DNA from: Amorphophallus konjac
Taxonomy: Eukaryota > Streptophyta > Magnoliopsida > Alismatales > Araceae
Reading direction: 5' to 3'
Assembly (NCBI GenBank): GCA_022559845.1
Contig: CM040118.1
Coordinates: 238,871,224-238,935,223 of the forward strand
Length of the DNA: 64,000 nucleotides
The position numbers were made by a program, and so were the translations under genes. The notes below the pieces were generated by a model. The model searched no databases, had not been told where the DNA came from, and saw only the letters and a program-made list of their open reading frames with translations. Of this stretch, positions 32,082 through 43,121 are shown piece after piece; the stretch's first letter is position 1, and each line of letters begins with the position of its first letter.

Positions 32082-34399
32082 TTTTGAGTCCTATGTAATT
32101 TTTATTTGAGTCATTTGATGTATTTTCCCTTTTATTTGAGTCATGTCCCTAGGTCTTTTGTTTATTCCCCAAAGTTTTAGTGTCATTAGGTTGATTAGAT
32201 TAGCTATTAGGCCCAATTCATTGGGCTAGGCCCAAGGGCGCCCCCTACCCCCTTGGTTATTTGTCTTTGTAGCAAGAGTCATGGACTTTTTGTAAAATGT
32301 GGGTTGCCTATATATAGGACCCCATTCCCCCCCATTTGAAGTTAATGAATGAAGGAATGAATGAAAAATTACCATTTGAGAGTTCAAATTTTCTTAGTGG
32401 AGTGAATCCATTATTTGGGTGAGAAGCCCTATGGAGCGAATCCCACCTACCCCCCCTCTCCTCTCTCTCTCTCTCCCTCCAAGAGAGGTTCGCCCCCTAC
32501 TCTCTCTCCTCCCCTCCCAACCACTCCTATCTCCCACCTAACCCATTAAGGCCTCTCCCCTTCCCCACAACCCTCTTTACTCCACCCCCTAGTTCTAAGG
32601 GAGAACCCCCTAATCCCCACTCCACCCTCCAACCACCAACCACCCCATCCCTTTCCCAAAGACTTTTCCCTCTCCCCCATGCAACCCTTCACCTCCCTAG
32701 GCCATTTGAATTCAAAATTTCCCTTCCCTCCCCAACCTTAGGTCGCCCCCATCCCTCTCCATTAGGGCTGGTCGCCCCTTTCCTTCCCTCCACTCCCCAC
32801 CACCCATTACACCCTCCACCCTCCTCTCACCTTCCACCTTGGCTGAACTAGTGGAACCCTGCGCCCTCCCCTCTCCCTCCACCTCCACACTACCCCTAAC
32901 CACTCTCCACACCTCCCCCACATTCCCCACCTATCACTCATCCTCTCCCCTTCACCATTTATCCACATCTCCATCTCAACTCAAGGACAATTGGAAGCTT
33001 CTTCGACGAACCTGGTTGTAGCTGGCGACCTGCAGAGGACCACCTGCTTGAAGCGACGACCCCAACCACATCCCAGGGAATCTGAAGACCCAAGAGGTAC
33101 CGACGGAAGCGTCTGCCAGTCTTCTTCGCAACGGTAGTGGTTTCGTTGTCGTCCGAGCACCGTGCTTCCCAGGAGAGCAGTTCTCCCTCGACTGCGCAAA
33201 GCATCTCTGGCAGGAAACCAGAACCTGAGTGGAAGCTCGACTGCGGCGATCCTATTGGGAATCTGAACGAGAGTTCTTCGGTAAAAATCTTCTACTCCGA
33301 GTTTTATTTCATCCCCAAGAAGCACAACTCAGTTTGGCGTCCGGATCTGAAAGTTATCAATTCTCTTCCCCGGGTGCGCGGTTCTACCTCCGCTCAGTCT
33401 GCACCGACCTCCCCTCAATGTTCAGAGTCTACCGGTCTGCTCTGACAACATTTGGCATCTCCGTCAAGATTGTTTTGAAGAAGACTCACAGGCGGGTCCA
33501 ACGACTTCAGCGGCGCCTCATTCTGAGCTTGGGAGCGCTGGTGGCAACCTTTTCTTCCTGCTATGGTGATCCAGAAGTAGTCAGAACTGAAGGTCTGCCT
33601 CCCTGTTCGAGACTCTGCCCCGGCCAACAGTGACTTCCCAAAATTCCAGAAAAATTTGGACGACTTCCCGATCTTCCTACGAAGATTTTCCAGTGGTGTC
33701 GTCCCCAAAAAAATTCGGGAGCAGTCACAACAGCCACTTCTTTGACCGTCTATCAGCACTCGCAGAGAGCAGGCAGAACTGATCTTGGTCTCCATTCGGC
33801 ATTCTTTTCCCCGTTTCTTCCCTCCACGCTTGGCCGGCTGAAGGCCCCTCCCTGTGTGGAGGTAGTTTTGGATGTAATAACAAGTTGTCCCCACCCCAAG
33901 ATCCCCCTCCTACGATAGGTGTAGTTTTGTAATTGTTTAAACAGGTCAAGCTGCCCCGACGCGGCGTGTGGGGATCCCCACGCCTCCCCGCTCGCCCACG
34001 TCTCCGAGCGGGACCGATTTCTTCAAACCGGTCGAGTAAGTGCTCCAAACGTTGCTCTACTTAGTATTTGTTCAGTCAATATTAGTTCATAACTCCGCTG
34101 GCCATGAATGAGAGCCTGATCCTTAAGCTCCCTTGCTATAAGAGATCGCCGTGGGAAAAGTGTGGAACCCGTGCCCTCGGCACGACGTCGGCTCCCTTGA
34201 ATTGGGCTGCCATTACCCTTGGGAGCCAACCTTGGCCTTGCTGGCCCTCTACCAGCAAGGGCCCAACCCTCTCAACCTCACCTTGGCATTGCCAAGTTAC
34301 CCCGAGACTTGGGTGAGCATCGGGTGAGCTGTCGCCATTATCGGTCCGTTTGAATGCTAAATTATGCTTGCTTGGTAATTCCTAGGTGGTGTCACATCA
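32000..34399 (+). repeat. 3' LTR of element D
   Basis: 2400 bp, matching 27129-29533, with scattered substitutions and small indels. The tract before it (CCGGGAGTA) is a weak polypurine tract. Confidence 0.9.
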
Positions 34400-34404
34400 T
34401 CGTG

Positions 34405-35074
34405 GCTGAAGAAAGAAAGGAGCGGAACAAGAAGGGGAACGCGGGGACGTTCTCATCGTCGACATCCGGTCACCCTCCGACTTGAAGCTTAGAGAAGACC
34501 TTCTACTACCCTTTACTACTCTTGGGGATTCACTTCTACATCTTGTTTGAATTTGTTTGAGTCTTTTTTTTTTGTTCACTAGCATGTATTGAACATATCC
34601 TTCATTTTTCTAAACTCCGACTTTGTGTGTGTGTTGAACCATTTGTGAATGGTGGTGGTTCGTTGTGCTGCGGTGTTGCAGCTTGTATTTGTGGTTAGAT
34701 CCGTTGTTAATCATGTAGGAGACATCGTCTCCGTGTCTTTTGGAGCGGAAGCTCCGTGCGCTTCATTTGAAGCGAGTGGATCCTCACCGTTTTGGTGAGG
34801 GGTGGATGTAGTGAGCCCGTCGGGGTCCCGAACCACCTAAAAATCTGTCTCGCATTGTGGTTGATTGTGGTTTGTGTGTGTATATTGTTTTTGTTGATCG
34901 TGTGAGAACGGCAAGCTTGAGAGAATTAATTTCTTCATAGCTTGTACTTCTTATGATAATCATTTGCGTTGGTAGTTATTTATTTTGCTGCGTTAATTTT
35001 AAAAACTACCATCGTGCTTGGCGGGGACAATTCAACCCTCCCTTCTTGTCTATATGAGAACCTTAGGGACAACA
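34405..35074 (+). repeat. SIRE 5' LTR, right fragment
   Basis: Matches 42450-43121 of the 3' LTR and ends in TTAGGGACAACA. Positions 34400-34404 are the second copy of element D's target site. Confidence 0.92.
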
Positions 35075-35077
35075 ATC

Positions 35078-35089
35078 TGGTATCAGAGC
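35078..35089 (+). other. Primer-binding site (initiator tRNA-Met) of SIRE element
   Basis: TGGTATCAGAGC, 3 nt after the LTR end at 35074. Confidence 0.94.
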
Positions 35090-35141
35090 GGGTCTCTAAA
35101 TTTCAGACAACCTCACGGTTGTAGAGCAAAGATCCTTTGCT

Positions 35142-37034
35142 ATGGCCAACAAGGGAATGATCCCCGAGGGACATTTGATACACTGACCACCCTTCTTTGA
35201 TGGGACTAACTATCCCTATTGGAAAAACCAAATGATTGTGTTCATGCGAGCACAGGACTATGATACTTGGAAGGTCATTAACAAAGGTCCTTATGTGTTA
35301 CCTCCCAATGAGGATGGATGGGAAGACAAGCATATTAAGAAATCAAGTGCTAATTTTAGAGCGATGAATATTATTCAGTGCGCAATACATCCTAATGAGT
35401 ACTCACGTATTTCTATGTGTTCATCTGCGCAGGAAATGTGGAACAAATTGAAAACCATTTATGAAGGTACTTCAGAAGTACGGAATACAAAAGCAAATAT
35501 GTTGGTTCGAGAATACAAGCTTTTTGCAATGAAGCCAGAGGAGAACATTACGCAAATGTATGCAAGGCTAAGCGAGATCACAAACAACCTAAAGGCCTTG
35601 GGAAAGGAGTATTCAAATCAAGACTTGGTGAGAAAGGTGTTGCGGTCCCTCACACCTCCGTGGCACACAAAGGCGACCATCATAGAAGATTCGAAGGAGC
35701 TCACCACACTCACGGTGGATCAACTTATCGGATCGCTGATGACTTATGAAATGAACATCATGAAGCCAACTGAGAAAGAAAGCAAAAAGAAGAAGATGAT
35801 AGCTTTGAAGGCATACCCAGAATCGTCAGAAGATAGTGATGAAGGCTAATCTATGGACAGTGATGAGGAAGAGATGATGGCTCTTGTAACAAGGAATGTC
35901 CGAAAATACTTCAGAAGAGCTAGAAGAGATGGAAATCTTCCTAGAAGATTCATGGGGAGAAACTTCAACAAGAAAGGTTAGTCGAGCAAGAAGGAAGAAA
36001 TCATTTGTTATGAGTGTAAGAAGGCTGGGCATATGAGAGGTCAATGCCCCGAGCTCCAAAAGAAGCTGAACAAGAACAAGCCAAAGAAAGGGAAAGCTAT
36101 GAAGGCAACATGGAGTGATGAGGACTCGGATAGCTCAAAATCTGAAGGTGACAAGAAAGGACTGGGTGAGCTTGTCCAAAATCTTTGCCTTATGGCGGAT
36201 GAGGACAACTCTGAGGTAAACTCCGATTCCGAAAATTTTACTCCTGAACAATGGCATCTAGCTTATGCGGATTTGTTTCAGAAGTATAAGAAATCAAAAA
36301 ATGATGTCAAAAACTTGAAAAAGAGATTTTGTGACTTGATTGGCTCTACTAATCCATGTGATAGGTGCAGCTTTTATGAAATGCAAATTGAAAATTTCAA
36401 GGATGAAAAAGAGGACTTTCAATCTAAGCTAACCTTGTATATGGATGAACTAGAGTGCTTGGAGGTAGAAAAACATCATGCTTATGAAAATGCTGAAAAA
36501 TTAAAAAATGAGAATGCTCAGTTGGTTAAGGAGTTGGATGAATTCAAATTGAGACTGAGTGAATGTGAGAAATCAAAGGAAGAGTTACAAACCAATTTTG
36601 AAACCATGCATGATGAAATAAAAGGTTTGAAAGATGTTGTTCAAAAATAATTGAAAGGAAAAGAGAAAATAGTTGAACATGGTGAGACTAGCAATGAAAA
36701 TGTTAGAATTGAGAAAATTGATGTGGGATGCTCACCCACAAAGAGAAATTCATTTGTGAAAAACAAATTTCAAAAACCATTTGATTCATATGACTTCAAT
36801 CATGTTGTCTCATGCATGAACTCTTTTGTTGATAGATCTTACATGCATAGGAGTGGGTTTAGAAAGCCAAATGTCACATACTTCTATTGTGGAATGTTCG
36901 GCTACTCAATGTATATTTGTGATTTGATGAGGGCCGATGATGAATATTTTGAAATAAAAAATAGAATGCATTTCTCTTATGGTAGGACTAACACTTCGGG
37001 ACCCAAGCTTGCTTGGGTACCTAAATCAACTTGA
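35142..37034 (+). pseudogene. SIRE gag with zinc knuckle and coiled coil (several stops)
   Basis: One frame from ATG 35142 to TGA 37032-37034, with internal stops at 35184 (TGA), 35847 (TAA), 35979 (TAG) and 36648 (TAA). The gag core includes FFDGTNYPYWKNQM, MWNKLKTIYEGTSEVRNTK and LRSLTPPWHTKATII. A zinc knuckle CYECKKAGHMRGQC lies near 36010. Downstream is an acidic Ser-rich stretch and a long charged coiled coil (for example KLKNENAQLVKELDEFK, LSECEKSKEELQTNFE) at about 36270-36650. This extended gag is typical of SIRE elements. A second degenerate block (YFYCGMFGYSMYICD) lies near 36880. Confidence 0.86.
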
Positions 37035-37072
37035 GAGTTATTTTGATTGTGCAGGTCTGTCTAAGAGCCAAT

Positions 37073-37483
37073 TGAAATAAATGGTACCTGGACAGTGGAT
37101 GCTCCAGACATATGACGGGAAATAAGGAACTCTTTTCAGACCTGAACTTGAAGGATGGCGGATTGGTCACCTTTGGCGGAAACGACAAAGGTAAAATTGT
37201 GGGAATTGGACGAATAGATAAGGATTCAAACCAATCCATTGAGGATGTCTTACTTGTGACTAGTTTGAATCACAATTTACTTAGCATCAGTCAACTCTGT
37301 GACAAAGGGCACAAAGTCATTTTTGAAAACACACACTACTCCATTGTAGATAAAGTTTCACATGAAATAAAGTTCATTGGTGTTAGAGATGGAAACATCT
37401 ACTCTGTTGATCTTGAAAATTCTCAAAATAAAAATCTTTGTTTGGTTGCTAATAAGTCGGATGATGCATGGTTGTGGCATTGA
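37073..37483 (+). pseudogene. SIRE protease and pre-integrase region
   Basis: The frame shifts by two relative to gag. The protease active site is WYLDSGCSRHMTG (Asp codon 37091-37093), the usual Ty1 plant form. TFGGNDKGKIVGIGRI and LLSISQLCDKGHKVIF follow. The pre-integrase domain ends with DDAWLWH and a TGA at 37481-37483 in place of a sense codon. The gag-pol frame offset near 37035-37080 is probably a decay indel. Confidence 0.85.
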
Positions 37484-38710
37484 CGACTTGGTCATGCTAG
37501 CTTTAGTGTTCTCTCTAAACTGTTTAGAAAAGATTTGGTAAGAGGCTTACTAAAATTAAATTTTTATGCAAATAAAATTTATGATTCATGTGCTATGGGG
37601 AAACAGACCGGAGTGTCTTTTAAATCCAAAAACATTATCATCACCACTAGACCCCTTGAACTCCTTCATCTATATTTATTTGGTCCCACTAGGACACACA
37701 ATCTTGGAGGGAAACTTTATGGGTTTGTCATTGTAGATGATTACTCAAGGTTCACTTGGGTACTATTTTTAACCCATAAGAATGATGCTTTGCAGGAGTT
37801 CGAATATCTTTGTAGGAACTTACAAACTGATAAGGGGTATCAAATTAAAGCAGTTAGAAGTGATCATGGAAGAGAGTTTGATAACCATGACTTTGATGAT
37901 TTTTGCAGGAAACAGGGGTTTACACATAATTTTTCAGCACCTCGAACCCTACAACAAAACGGAGTCGTGGAAAGAAAGAATAGGATGCTCATGGAGATGG
38001 TGAGGACAATGCTTGCAGAAAATGGCTTACCAAGGTATTTCTTGGCCGAGGCGGTGAGCACGGCCTGCTACATCATCAATCGAGCCATGGTAAGATCTAT
38101 ACCCAAGAAAACTCCATATGAGCTGTATAAAGGTAAGAAGCTGAATATTGCATATCTTAAACCTTTTGGTTCTCCATGTTTCATCCTGAATAATTCTAAA
38201 GACTATTTGGAGAAATTTACCGTAAAGAGTGATAGAGGTATATTTCTCGGTTATTCTTCATCATCTAGAGCATATCGAGTATATAACCTACGTACTCTTG
38301 TGGTAGAGGAAATCTCTCATGTGATCATTGATGAATACACCTTAAGAATGTCTGACAAAGATACTCATTTTCTTGATATAGGGCATGAAGATGGAGAAGA
38401 AAAGAAAGACAAGGAAAATCAAGATGTGGATCAAGCAGAGTCGAGTAACAAGAATGATGAAGCTCCAACCCAAAATGAAGAGCTCCGCAAGCAATTGACG
38501 TTCCACAAGGACCATCCACAAGACAATGTCATAGAAGATGTGGAACAAGGCGTAAGAACAAGGGCTTCAATTAGGGAAGTTGAAGAAATTGATAATCTTG
38601 CATTTCTTTCCGATATTGAGCCCAAATCTGTAAATGAAGCATTAAATGATAATTTCTGGATCTTGGCTATGCAGGAGGAGTTACACCAATTCCAAAGGAA
38701 TGAGGTGTGA
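37484..38710 (+). pseudogene. SIRE integrase
   Basis: Same frame as protease. The zinc-binding block begins RLGHASFSVLSKL and includes a Cys (YDSCAMGKQ). In the core, LHLYLFGPTRT has Tyr where the first catalytic Asp is expected, while VRSDHGREFDN and NGVVERKNRM keep the others. GIFLGYSSSSRAYRVYNLRT marks the C-terminal domain. An acidic linker leads to the RT start. TGA at 38708-38710 interrupts the frame at NEV. Confidence 0.88.
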
Positions 38711-39308
38711 TTTCTTGTGCCTAGACTTAAGAACCACCCGGTGATAGGAACTAAGTGGGTTTTTCGAAACAAACTTAGTGATCAAGGGGTGGTAATTAGG
38801 AATAAAGCCCGGCTTGTAGCCCAAGGCTATAGTCAAGAATTAGGAATTGATTTTAGTGAATCATTTGCACCCATGGCTAGGCTTGAGGCTGTTAGAATAT
38901 TACTTACCTTTGCATGCTCTAGGAACATAAAACCTTTTCAAATGGACGTTAAAAGTGTCTTTTTGAATGGTGTAGTGAAGGAAGACGTCTATGTTGAGCA
39001 CCCACCGGGATTTGAAGATGAGAAGAACCCGGACCATGTATACAAACTTGACAAAGCATTGTATGGTCTGAAGCAAGCCCCACGTGCATGGTATGAAAGG
39101 CTAAGTACTTTTCTTTCAGAAAATGGCTTCATGAGAGGTAATATCGATCAAACACTTTTCATTAAGAGCAACAATAAACACATGCTTATTGCTCAGGTAT
39201 ATGTTGATGACATTATCTTTGGAGCCACTTCTGATTTATTAAACGATGATTTTGTAAAATTGATGCAAGGGGAGTTTGAGATGAGTTTAATGGGAGTTAA
39301 CATATTTT
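38711..39308 (+). pseudogene. SIRE reverse transcriptase
   Basis: Continues in frame: GTKWVFRNKLSDQGVVIRNK, ARLVAQGYSQELGIDF, FQMDVKSVFLNG, LYGLKQAPRAWYERL and the catalytic box YVDDIIFGAT near 39200. Around 39285-39315 the frame shifts; the true protein continues in another frame from about 39309, while the old frame drifts to a stop at 39448. Confidence 0.9.
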
Positions 39309-40145
39309 TTGGGTTTGCAAGTGAAGCAGTTGAAAGATGGCATCTTCATCAATCAAAGAAAATACACAAAGGAGCTCATCAAAAAGTTCAAATTCGACAA
39401 TGCAAAGCCACACAAGACGCCTATGTCAACAACGGTGAAATTGAATAAAGATGAAGAAGATAAGTCTGTCGATCAGAAAATCTTTAGAGGAATGATTGGT
39501 TCCTTATTGTACTTGACTGCTAGTCGGCCAGATATCATGTTTAGTGTTTGCATGTGTGCAAGAATCCAATCTGATCCTAGAAACTCACACATGTTAGCAG
39601 TCAAAAGGATTTTCAGATGTTTGCTAGGCACCACGGATTATGGTATTTGATTTCCACGTAGCTGCACTTTTGATTTGGTAGCTGACACAAATTCCGATTA
39701 TGCTGGGTGTTTAGTGGATCGTAAGAGCACGAGCGGGTACTGTCAATTTCTTGGAGGTTGCATGGTCTCATGGGCCTCTAGGAAACAAAATACTGTGACA
39801 TTGTCAACTGCCGAAGCCGAGTACATGACGGCAGGCAGTTGTGCAGCCCAAGTGCTTTGGATCCAACAACAATTAGTTGACTTTGGCATTTCTTTGAATG
39901 ACACACCCATTCTTTGTAATAACACTTTTGTGATTAATCTTTTCAAAATTCCTGTTTTGCACTCTCGCACAAAGCACATAGAGATTAGACACCACTTCTT
40001 ACGAGATCATGTGAGTAAGGGCCATTTTGAACTTATCCATGTAAATACAGAAAACCAACTTGCAGACATCTTCACAAAACCCTTAACTCCTGAGAAATTC
40101 ACTCAAATAAGGAGAGAACTTGGAATTTGCTGTTTCAATGAGTAA
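39309..40145 (+). pseudogene. SIRE RT C-terminus and RNase H
   Basis: New frame after the shift: LQVKQLKDGIFINQRKY, MIGSLLYLTASRPDI. A TGA at 39648-39650 interrupts. RNase H follows: SDYAGCLVDRKSTSGYCQFLG, LSTAEAEYMTAGSCAAQVLW, HIEIRHHFLRDHV, NQLADIFTKPL. The real stop is at 40143-40145. This is the normal end of a plant Ty1 pol. Confidence 0.9.
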
Positions 40146-41342
40146 ATGTGCTTGAATGCCATGATTTCTCCGGTATCTCAAATGGCGATTGTGAAAAGTT
40201 GGATTATGTTCAGCTGGAAACTTTCCCCATGCGTGATGGTGGTCCTCGGACCTACACCTCCGTCACGTACCGGAAATCATCTTGCATGACTTTACTTTCA
40301 TATCCTTGCTTGACTGCATGTATATATACTTCTAGAAAACCATTTCTTGAAAATCTTCTAAGACCTCACCTCCTTGTTATATAAAATGCATTGATTGTTA
40401 TCATTTGTGAACGTGACATATACAACGGAGGAGGATTTATTTCCATTCGTGCATACATTTAGGGCGAGTCATAGCTATATTATGACAAATTCATGTTCTA
40501 CATTCATATCAATGGCCCACACACCTTGCACAAGATGATGCATATGACTTTAATTAATAAAGATTTCAGAACTTCTTTTCAACACTTTATGGAAAATAAA
40601 ATTTCTACATGGAAATGAAGAGAATCGTGAGGAAAAAGTTGTCAACCCCAATCAATAAGTGGAATGTGGAACTGAGTAGCTGGGAATCCCCACTGAAACA
40701 AATGAGGAAACTCGCGTCGAAAAGTGAAGCTAAAATCCACAAGATTCAAAATTGTGATGAATCCTAGTAGCAGGGAAACCTCATTGACACACATGAGGTG
40801 ACTCGTGCCGAATGGTGAAATCCAATAAAAATAAATAAAAAAATGATAAGGGGGTTTTGCGAAGCTACCAAAAGTCGAGGATCTAAATGGAATTGTAGAA
40901 ATGAAATAACCCTCTAGTGTTTTCAAGAAATTCTGCAAATATCCATATATCCTTGAAGTTCATTGCTCATTTTCACATATTTCACTCGGGTATTATTGTG
41001 ATGTTTGTATAGCTTGAATTTGTTCTTATCATGGCTTATGTTGTGCTTCTAACATATGCATGCACTACCTTTTTTGATTATACCTCATGCTTCACACTAT
41101 GACTTGAATCAAATGCTCTTTTCGTATCATTCTATCCCATTGAGGGGGAGATATACATATGTACATGCATGCTTGTATCTCATGCTTGCTTGCTTGCGTG
41201 CATGAGTATCCCATTTCTTTGATATGGTTGGTTTTCATGCAAAATGCTCTAGCTCTTGTGTTCCCCATTTTTGATCATGCCAAAGGGGGAGAAAAATGTT
41301 TAGATTGTCATAATATCTTGTCATCATCAAAAAGGGGGAGAT
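40146..41342 (+). other. SIRE 3' untranslated region with three GGGGGAGA tracts
   Basis: No ORF of envelope type is seen in these 1.2 kb. Two imperfect copies of a roughly 60-bp block lie about 90 bp apart (near 40672 and 40761). Purine tracts of the GGGGGAGA type occur near 41142, 41286 and 41334; only the last abuts the LTR and should be the functional polypurine tract. Long T-rich stretches fill 41000-41130. Confidence 0.7.
41329..41341 (+). other. Polypurine tract of SIRE element
   Basis: AAAAAGGGGGAGA directly before the LTR start TGTTTGATATG at 41343, in the canonical SIRE position. Confidence 0.9.
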
Positions 41343-43121
41343 TGTTTGATATGTGTTCTTGTATTATTTTTGACCCTGGTTTTGATGATAACAAATATTG
41401 TGAGTTTGTGGGAGCCAAACATTGTCTGTGGTTTAATGTATTCAAAACATTGTGTGTTTGGAAGAGCATGTGCTTTATAATGACATTTGGTTACATTATG
41501 ATGGAATAATGGTCCTCATTTGATTGTGTCAGTGTATGGATTTTAATGGATCAATCATGTTTTTGGATTAGCATCAATCGCTCCATGTAAGTGCTCATTC
41601 ATGTGTAAATGAATATCCCTCACTTGAGGTTTAGTGTTATTGAGCATATGTGAGTTTCAAGAATGTCAATTGTATATTAAAGCTTCCATGACTTTGTATT
41701 TGTCAAACATATTTTTGTTGGTTGAGGATGGAAGTTAATTTCTTGTTAAAGTGTGTTCATTATAATACATTTGAATGATCAATCTCAAAATGCCATATTT
41801 GATGCTCATATGTTGATTATAATCTAATTGCTTGTTTCATCATGTGTTTCAAGTTAAGAAATCATGGTTGATCATCATGGGACTTTGGTAACATTTAAAC
41901 ATTTATTTTCCCATGCATTTTTAGTGGTTTAATCGGTTTTTGAAACCTATACTGGCATGGGTCGACCCCAGTGGTCGACCCTTACTGCTTCTGGTTCGGC
42001 CAAAAGCAAGAATAAAAACCCAGGCCATAGGGGTCGACCCCTGGGGTCGACCCACAGCAAGGGTAGACCCCAGGGGTCGACCCCTGAGTCCCATATTTAT
42101 TTCTGGCCGCGGGTTGGGCTCTGGCAGTGCGAGGGTCGACCCATGGGGTCGACCCCTTCCGGAACAGGATTTCCGGGACCGTTCTAAATCCAATGAAAAC
42201 TCTTCTAAACATTACCAAACTACCCCCCAATGGTTCCTAAACATATTAGGGGGTTTCTAACATGTATTGGGAGGGTTTTATGTGTCTTTAGTCCACTCCT
42301 CTATATATATGAATGTGAACTCCGAATTTGGGGATGGTGAACCCTAATGTGCTTTGTTTTTCATCTTGTAGGAGAAGAAAGGGAAAAAGGCGTGGAGCTG
42401 AGCAAAGATCCGTGGTTTTGATCTACTTCCACTCATTTCTGGAGCCCGTGGCTGAAGAAAGAAAGGAGCGGAACGAGAAGGGGAACGCGGGGACGTTCTC
42501 ATCGTCGACATCCAGCCACCCTTCGACTTGAAGCTTAGAGAAGACCTTCTACAACCCTTTCCTACTATTGGGGATTAACTTCTATATCTTGTTTGCATTT
42601 GTTTGAGTCATTTTATTTTGGTTCACTAGCATGTATTAAACATATCCTTCATTTTTCTGAACTCCGACTTTGTGTGTGTGTTGAACCGTTTCCGAACGGT
42701 GGTGGTTCATTGTGCTGCGGTGTTGCAGCTTGTGTTTGTGGTTAGATCCGTTGTGGATCATGTAGGAGACATCGTCTCCGTGTCTTTTGGAGCGGAAGCT
42801 CCGTGCGCTTCATTTGAAGCGAGTGGATCCTCACCGTTTTGGTGAGGGGTGGATGTAGGGAGCCCGTCGTGGTCCCGAACCACCTAAAAATCTGTCTCGC
42901 ATTGTGGTTGATTGTGGTTTGTGTGTGTATATTGTTTTTGTTGATCGTGTGAGAACGGCAAGCTTGAGAGAATTAATTTCTTCATAGCTTGTATTTCTTC
43001 CAATCATCATTTGCGTTGCTAGTTCTTTAATTTGCTGCGTTAATTTTAAAAACTACCATCGTGCTTGGTGGGGACAATTCAACCCCCCCTTCTTGTCCAT
43101 ACGAGAACCTTAGGGACAACA
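41343..43121 (+). repeat. 3' LTR of SIRE element
   Basis: 1779 bp, TGTT...AACA. It contains the GGTCGACC palindrome block (about 41958-42160) and a TATA box (TATATATAT, 42302-42310). It ends TTAGGGACAACA, like the 5' copy at 35074. Confidence 0.92.
42302..42310 (+). promoter_or_regulatory. TATA box of SIRE LTR
   Basis: TATATATAT followed by GAATGTG, about 140 bp downstream of the last GGTCGACC palindrome. The same motif is at about 26981-26990 in the 5' LTR fragment. Confidence 0.65.

Larger units (their letters stand above)
27129..34399 (+). mobile_element. Element D: non-autonomous chromovirus derivative with chimeric ORF
   Basis: 7271 bp with LTRs 27129-29533 and 32000-34399 and ends TGATGGGGAC...GTGTCACATCA. 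The target duplication differs at one base (CCGTG 27124-27128; TCGTG 34400-34404), and the SIRE LTR is continuous across it. The internal region is only 2466 bp. It has an initiator-Met PBS and one frame that encodes a protease-like tail, a long unrecognised segment and an integrase C-terminus with chromodomain remnant. Gag core, RT, RNase H and the integrase catalytic core are missing, so it would need proteins from a relative. The related domains in the 4089-14041 element show the likely parental group. Confidence 0.88.
26638..43121 (+). mobile_element. SIRE/Maximus-type Ty1 (copia) element, 5' LTR split, inactive
   Basis: Plus-strand Ty1 order: gag with zinc knuckle and a coiled-coil extension, protease, integrase, RT, RNase H, then a long 3' untranslated region with GGGGGAGA tracts and a 1.78-kb LTR. 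The coiled-coil-rich gag and repeated polypurine motifs point to the SIRE/Maximus lineage. The 5' LTR is visible as 26638-27128 and 34405-35074. Its first roughly 600 bp lie left of Tat#1, outside the window, and element D sits between the two visible pieces. The 3' LTR is 41343-43121. No envelope-like ORF is seen after pol. Confidence 0.9.
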
